A DNA stretch of 26,457 nt, taken from positions 1-26,457 of the forward strand of contig SBFI01000053.1 of assembly GCA_006227875.1 (NCBI GenBank). The letters are read 5' to 3'. This document shows, in pieces, positions 23,134 through 26,457 of the stretch. Origin of the DNA: Acidobacteriota bacterium (lineage in GTDB: Bacteria > Acidobacteriota > Thermoanaerobaculia > Multivoradales > JAHEKO01). The notes under the pieces are model-generated. The model was not told where the DNA came from, searched no databases, and worked only from the letters and a program-made list of their open reading frames with translations. Numbering within the stretch: the first letter of the stretch is position 1; each line of letters starts with the position of its first letter. The position numbers and the translations under genes were made by a program.

Positions 23134-23822
23134 GAACCTACGCCCAGAAAGGAGTAGATCCGGCGGATGAAGTCGCGGGTCTCGCGGAAGGGTGGGACAC
23201 CGTCGTAGCGCTCGACGGTCCCTTCGCCGGCGTTGTAGCCGGCCAGCATCTTTGGCAGATCCCCCGCAAAGCGCTCGCTCAGCCACTTGAGATAGCGGAC
23301 CCCGGCGTCGAGATTGCGCGCCGGATCGAAAAGAGCATCACCTTGGACGCCATATCTGGCGCCGGTTGCCGGCATGAGTTGTAGAAGCCCGACGGCTCCC
23401 TTGCTCGACACGGCATGGGGGTCGAATGCCGATTCCGCCCGCACCACGGCGGCGATCAGCTCCGGATTCAGCTCGTACCGCTGTGCCGTGGCGTAGATGA
23501 GGTCGCCAAACGGGGTCTCCGGAACCGGGTGGCTGTCATCGAATCCGAGCATGATGCCGGGCGCAATCTCGGAGGGCAGGGGCACCTCTTCGGCTTCGAT
23601 CTCGTCGTCGACGATGCGCTCGATACGCAGCAGCGAGAGCTCCAGCTGGCCTCCCGAGGGAAGCTCGAATCGCACCCGGTCCCCATCCAGCGCGAAGCCC
23701 TCCACCTTGAGCACGTGTCCGCCCACCAGCAGCACCAGCTCGGCCACAGCCGGGCGAGCCGGCACCGCCAATACAGCCACCATCAGCACCCAGCGACCCC
23801 ACACACGAAGCAGTCTCTTCAC
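23130..23822 (-). CDS. Secreted lytic transglycosylase (SLT domain)
   Basis: This 230-residue protein has a signal peptide (VLMVAVLAVPARPAVA, cleavage near residue 27). A small beta-rich N-terminal segment (~28-75) resembles a short ligand- or wall-binding module. The SLT catalytic domain (~103-225) has the catalytic Glu in VVRAESAFDPHAVS (E130), then GAVGLLQLMPATG and MLAGYNAGEGTVERY. It should cleave the glycan strand to 1,6-anhydro ends in the periplasm. It lies 15 bases downstream of xerD on the same strand. Its TAG overlaps the TAA of the convergent phosphatase gene. Confidence 0.92.
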   Translation of the reverse strand: MKRLLRVWGRWVLMVAVLAVPARPAVAELVLLVGGHVLKVEGFALDGDRVRFELPSGGQLELSLLRIERIVDDEIEAEEVPLPSEIAPGIMLGFDDSHPVPETPFGDLIYATAQRYELNPELIAAVVRAESAFDPHAVSSKGAVGLLQLMPATGARYGVQGDALFDPARNLDAGVRYLKWLSERFAGDLPKMLAGYNAGEGTVERYDGVPPFRETRDFIRRIYSFLGVGS

Positions 23823-23837
23823 GCCGGCGGGGCCTCT

Positions 23838-24743
23838 TCAGGATCTGGCACGGGGATGATGGCGGTCGTAGAGCGAGCGCAGACGCTGGGCGTGGATGTG
23901 GGTGTAGATCTGCGTGGTCGAGATGTCGGAGTGTCCGAGCATCATCTGCACAGCTCGGAGATCGGCGCCGTGCTCGAGCAGGTGGGTGGCAAAGCTGTGA
24001 CGAAGCACATGCGGCGAGAGCTCGGGTATCCCCACTCCAGAACCGTAGTTCCTGAGGTTCTTCCAGAAACCCTGCCGGCTGATCGGACCGCCCCGGTTGT
24101 TGACAAATACCCGCTCGTGGCGGCCCTTCGCCAGCACGGGCCTCGACTCGTCGAGGTATCTTCCCAGCCAACTCTCCGCCTGGTCGCCGACGGGAATCAC
24201 TCTTTCCTTGCCGCCCTTGCCGGTAACCAGGATAAAGCCCGCATCCAACCTCAGCTGGCGCAGCGAGAGACCGGTCAGCTCGCTGACGCGCATCCCGGTG
24301 GCATAGAGCAGCTCCAGCATAGCCTTGTCCCTGAGCCCGAGCGGGGTCTCAAGGTCCGGCGCGGCCAATAGGGATTCGACCTCTGCTTCGGAGAGCACCC
24401 TTGGCAGCGTGCTCCACAGCCGCGGTGGCGACAGATTGAGCGCCGGGTTGTCGCTGCGCTCCCCCGCTTCCACCAGATGGGCGAAGAAGCCGCGGATGGC
24501 GACCAGCGCCCGACCCACCGAGCGCGGTGCGAGGCCGGCCCGACGCAATTGACGGAGATAACCGGCCAGCGCCTGCTGGTCGGCGGCCAGGGGATCCAAC
24601 CCATCCTCCGCGAGCATTTCGCCCATCCGTCTCAGATCCCGCCGATAGCTATCGATGGTCTGCTGTGCGAGACCGCGCTCGAGCAGCAGCGACTCCAGAT
24701 AGCGCTCGAGGATGCGCTGCCATGGAGCTGCCGGGGCTGTCAT
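23838..24743 (-). CDS. xerD: Site-specific tyrosine recombinase XerD
   Basis: This 301-residue recombinase should act with XerC on the dif site to resolve chromosome dimers. The N-terminal SAM-like core-binding domain spans ~8-95. The catalytic domain spans ~113-295 with all active residues: R152 (TGMRVSEL), K176 (GKGGKER), H245 and R248 (HVLRHSFATHLLEHGADL), H271 (LGHSDISTTQ) and nucleophile Y280 (YTHI). Length and the lack of nearby integrase cargo fit a housekeeping Xer, not a mobile element. ATG 24743 has GGAG seven bases upstream; the longer frame to 24911 lies inside leuB. XerD rather than XerC is favoured by the motif wording but not certain. Confidence 0.9.
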   Translation of the reverse strand: MTAPAAPWQRILERYLESLLLERGLAQQTIDSYRRDLRRMGEMLAEDGLDPLAADQQALAGYLRQLRRAGLAPRSVGRALVAIRGFFAHLVEAGERSDNPALNLSPPRLWSTLPRVLSEAEVESLLAAPDLETPLGLRDKAMLELLYATGMRVSELTGLSLRQLRLDAGFILVTGKGGKERVIPVGDQAESWLGRYLDESRPVLAKGRHERVFVNNRGGPISRQGFWKNLRNYGSGVGIPELSPHVLRHSFATHLLEHGADLRAVQMMLGHSDISTTQIYTHIHAQRLRSLYDRHHPRARS

Positions 24744-24752
24744 CTGGATACT

Positions 24753-24770
24753 CCGTCGGTGATCCGACGG
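24753..24770 (-). promoter_or_regulatory. Stem-loop touching the xerD ribosome-binding site
   Basis: On the minus strand CCGTCGG-ATCA-CCGACGG forms a perfect seven-pair hairpin in the 43-base leuB-xerD gap. The last two G of its 3' arm are also the first two of the GGAG that precedes xerD. It could damp xerD translation or mark an RNA-processing site. It has no T tract and so is not a standard terminator. Confidence 0.45.
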
Positions 24771-24786
24771 TGGAAAGGCTCGCTCG

Positions 24787-25887
24787 TCAGGCCGCGCCCA
24801 CCGGTTGACCGGCAACCGAGCTGGCCACGAAATCGCCCACCTCGCTCGTCGTGTGGCGGCCACCGAGGTCGAATGTGGTGACGCCGTCTCGAAGCGCCAT
24901 CTTGACCGCATCTTCTACGGCCATCGCCGCGGTCTCGTGACCGAGGTTCTCCAGCAGCAAGGCCACCGAGAGCAGGGCGCCCATGGGATTGGCCTTGCCG
25001 CTGCCGGTGTACTTTGGCGCCGAGCCGTGAACCGGCTCGAAGAGCGACAGTCGCCCCGGGTGGAGGTTGGCCGAGGCAGCTACCCCCAGACCTCCCTGCA
25101 GCGCCGCCCCTAGATCGGTGACGATGTCGCCAAACATGTTGGTCGTCACGATGACTTCGAATATCTCCGGCTTGCGGACCATCTGCATGGTCAGTGCATC
25201 CACAAACAAGTGGCTGGCCTCGATCTGCGGATACTCGGCGGCCACGGCGGCGAAACAACGCTGCCAGAGATCGTGACCGTAGCGCATGACATTCGACTTG
25301 TCGGCCATACAGACCTTGGTCTTGTCGTGGGATACGGCATACTCGAAGGCGGCCCGGATGATCCTCTCGACACCCTTGAAGGTGTAGATCTCCTCCTGGA
25401 TCGCCACCTCGTCGGGTGTGCCCTTCTTGAGGTTGCCACCGGCACCCACGTAGGCGCCCTCGGTGTTCTCTCTGAAAACCACGAAGTCGATGTCGTCGAC
25501 CGTCTTGTTCCGCAGCGGACAGAGCCGCTGGTCATAGAGTCTGATGGGCCGGAAATTGATGTACAGGTCGAGCTTGAAACGCATACCGAGCAGAATGTCG
25601 GCCGCATGCTTCATATCGGGCACCCGCGGATCGCCAAAGGCCCCGACAAAGACGGCTGAGAAATTCTCCGTCAGATCCTCGAGGGCACCGTCGGGCAGCG
25701 ATACACCGGTCTCCAGATAGTGATCGGCGCTCCACGGAAAATGCACCAGCTCCAGGGGCAGATCCCAGCGCTCGGCGGCAGCATCGAGCACCTTGACGGC
25801 CTCGGCGGTTACATCCGTCCCGATACCGTCGCCGGCGATCATGGCCAGGCGTTGCGGCCTTCTGTCGCGAGGGGGTACGGCGTTCAC
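24787..25887 (-). CDS. leuB: 3-isopropylmalate dehydrogenase-like NAD(P)-dependent decarboxylating dehydrogenase
   Basis: This 366-residue enzyme of the isocitrate/isopropylmalate dehydrogenase family oxidises and decarboxylates a 2-hydroxyacid, in LeuB the third step of leucine synthesis. It shows the N-terminal MIAGDGIGTDV, substrate Arg residues (R103, R113, R139 in FRENTEGAY), Y146, K197 (ADKSN) and metal-binding D230, D254 and D258 (NMFGDIVTD). The nucleotide loop is EPVHGSAPKYTGSGKANP. Spacings of R139-Y146 and of the three Asp match known isopropylmalate dehydrogenases. GTG 25887 is chosen because it includes the first beta strand; ATG 25842 would cut it. No leuA, leuC or leuD gene is in the window, so tartrate, homoisocitrate or isocitrate use remains open. 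Confidence 0.85.
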   Translation of the reverse strand: MNAVPPRDRRPQRLAMIAGDGIGTDVTAEAVKVLDAAAERWDLPLELVHFPWSADHYLETGVSLPDGALEDLTENFSAVFVGAFGDPRVPDMKHAADILLGMRFKLDLYINFRPIRLYDQRLCPLRNKTVDDIDFVVFRENTEGAYVGAGGNLKKGTPDEVAIQEEIYTFKGVERIIRAAFEYAVSHDKTKVCMADKSNVMRYGHDLWQRCFAAVAAEYPQIEASHLFVDALTMQMVRKPEIFEVIVTTNMFGDIVTDLGAALQGGLGVAASANLHPGRLSLFEPVHGSAPKYTGSGKANPMGALLSVALLLENLGHETAAMAVEDAVKMALRDGVTTFDLGGRHTTSEVGDFVASSVAGQPVGAA

Positions 25888-25931
25888 GACGCCGATGCTA
25901 GCACAGGGTATTCGACCGCCTCGGGACCGAC

Positions 25932-26457
25932 TCAGGCCGCCGGTCGGGCGAGAATACGGGGAGCCGAGCGCCGCCGCAGCCGCTGCTTGGAGCTGAACAT
26001 CGCCGGATCGGCAGCTACCGAGGGGGTCGTCCTCCGGAGCTTTCCCAGCTCCACCACCGACCCCATCTCGAAGACCGATTGGATCTCCGGACAGAGCCAC
26101 GCGGAGTGAAGCGCCGGCCAAGTACCCGCGCCGACATCGGGCAGACATTCAACCAGCAGACCTGTCTCTTCCACTTCGGCTCTCATCGGCCACAGAGCCG
26201 ACGGTCTGGGTGAGAGCACCACCCGTCGAAAGCCGCCTCCGACCAGCACATAGCCGGTCCTCCGGTCGTGGATGTACGCGGTCGTGTGCTCCCAGGACCC
26301 CAGATCCGGCCCCGGGCCCACCCCGGGGCTCCCCTGAGCGGCCTCGACGGCCAGCCCTCGCCTCTGTTTCACCTGCCACCGCCAGCCGGGAGCCTCGGGT
26401 GTCTTCGACGGGCGGGGATAGCTGAAACGGGCGAGCTGCGCCGGCTGTCCGGCGACG
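25932..26457 (-). CDS. Unrecognised protein, C-terminal part (5' end outside window)
   Basis: The frame is open from the window edge (26457) to a stop at 25932, giving about 174 residues without a clear start, so it likely begins outside. The sequence has a run such as FSYPRPSKTPEAPGWRW, then HTTAYIHDRRTGYVLVGGGFRRVVLSP and a basic end (SKQRLRRRSAPRIL). I see no signal peptide, membrane helix or known motif. A different frame over the same bases (leuB extended to 26148) reads as low-quality Ala/Gly-rich sequence, which favours this one. It ends 44 bases before leuB on the same strand. I do not recognise the family. Confidence 0.5.
   Translation of the reverse strand, partial: VAGQPAQLARFSYPRPSKTPEAPGWRWQVKQRRGLAVEAAQGSPGVGPGPDLGSWEHTTAYIHDRRTGYVLVGGGFRRVVLSPRPSALWPMRAEVEETGLLVECLPDVGAGTWPALHSAWLCPEIQSVFEMGSVVELGKLRRTTPSVAADPAMFSSKQRLRRRSAPRILARPAA

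Noticed and set aside
23838..24743. Integrase of a prophage or integrative element
   Set aside because: Length and motifs fit housekeeping XerD, and no att-like repeats, cargo or tRNA lie nearby.
25888..26148. N-terminal extension of the leuB-like gene to 26148
   Set aside because: The added ~87 residues are Arg/Gly/Ala-rich with no family match, precede the normal start of the fold, and overlap another open frame that reads better.

Overview
This is a GC-rich (roughly 60-65% by eye) bacterial chromosome segment, densely packed with genes on both strands. I see no tRNA, rRNA, CRISPR array or insertion sequence. The gene content points to a Gram-negative-type, respiring bacterium with many extracytoplasmic signalling proteins: a propeller/Y_Y_Y/GGDEF receptor, a HAMP-SpoIIE phosphatase, an L,D-transpeptidase with an NTF2-like tail, a fused NuoCD, two-subunit KorAB, a sigma-54 activator and a sigma-54-type pilin promoter. 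This mix fits Acidobacteriota or a Myxococcota-like lineage. That assignment is inference from gene content, not a database result.

Layout. 1-813 (+): C-terminal part of a sigma-54 activator with two Fis-like HTH segments. 926-4264 (+): membrane diguanylate cyclase with a large sensor propeller. 4261-6628 (-): two-gene operon, a TPR/NTF2-like protein followed by an L,D-transpeptidase with a related NTF2-like tail. 6734-8549 (+): ECF sigma factor, a single-pass anti-sigma candidate and a secreted PDZ protein, preceded by an RpoE-like promoter candidate. 8500-11116 (-): thiamine-diphosphate 2-oxoacid decarboxylase followed by a YihY/BrkB membrane protein. 11353-12127 (+): a near-perfect -24/-12 (sigma-54) promoter, a type IV pilin-like protein and a strong intrinsic terminator. 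12271-13017 (-): monofunctional peptidoglycan glycosyltransferase. 13073-14686 (+): a DUF1015 gene broken by a frameshift, then a rhodanese-like protein without the catalytic Cys. 14710-20978 (-): a possible six-gene operon, rubrerythrin-like protein, nuoB, nuoCD, nuoI, korA, korB. 21178-23133 (+): HAMP-SpoIIE phosphatase. 23130-25887 (-): leuB-like dehydrogenase, xerD and a lytic transglycosylase. 25932-26457 (-): 3' part of an unrecognised gene running off the window.

How it fits together. The most interesting block is 14710-20519. The subunits of the complex I connecting (Q) module (NuoB, NuoCD, NuoI) are encoded with KorAB, the enzyme that makes reduced ferredoxin from 2-oxoglutarate. The NADH-oxidising NuoEFG and the membrane subunits are absent from the cluster. 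This suggests, but does not prove, a ferredoxin-fed complex I in which Kor supplies electrons. A second theme is cell-envelope remodelling and sensing: L,D-transpeptidase, MtgA, SLT, the sigma/anti-sigma/PDZ set, the pilin and the c-di-GMP receptor. All three closely packed convergent gene pairs overlap at their stop codons.
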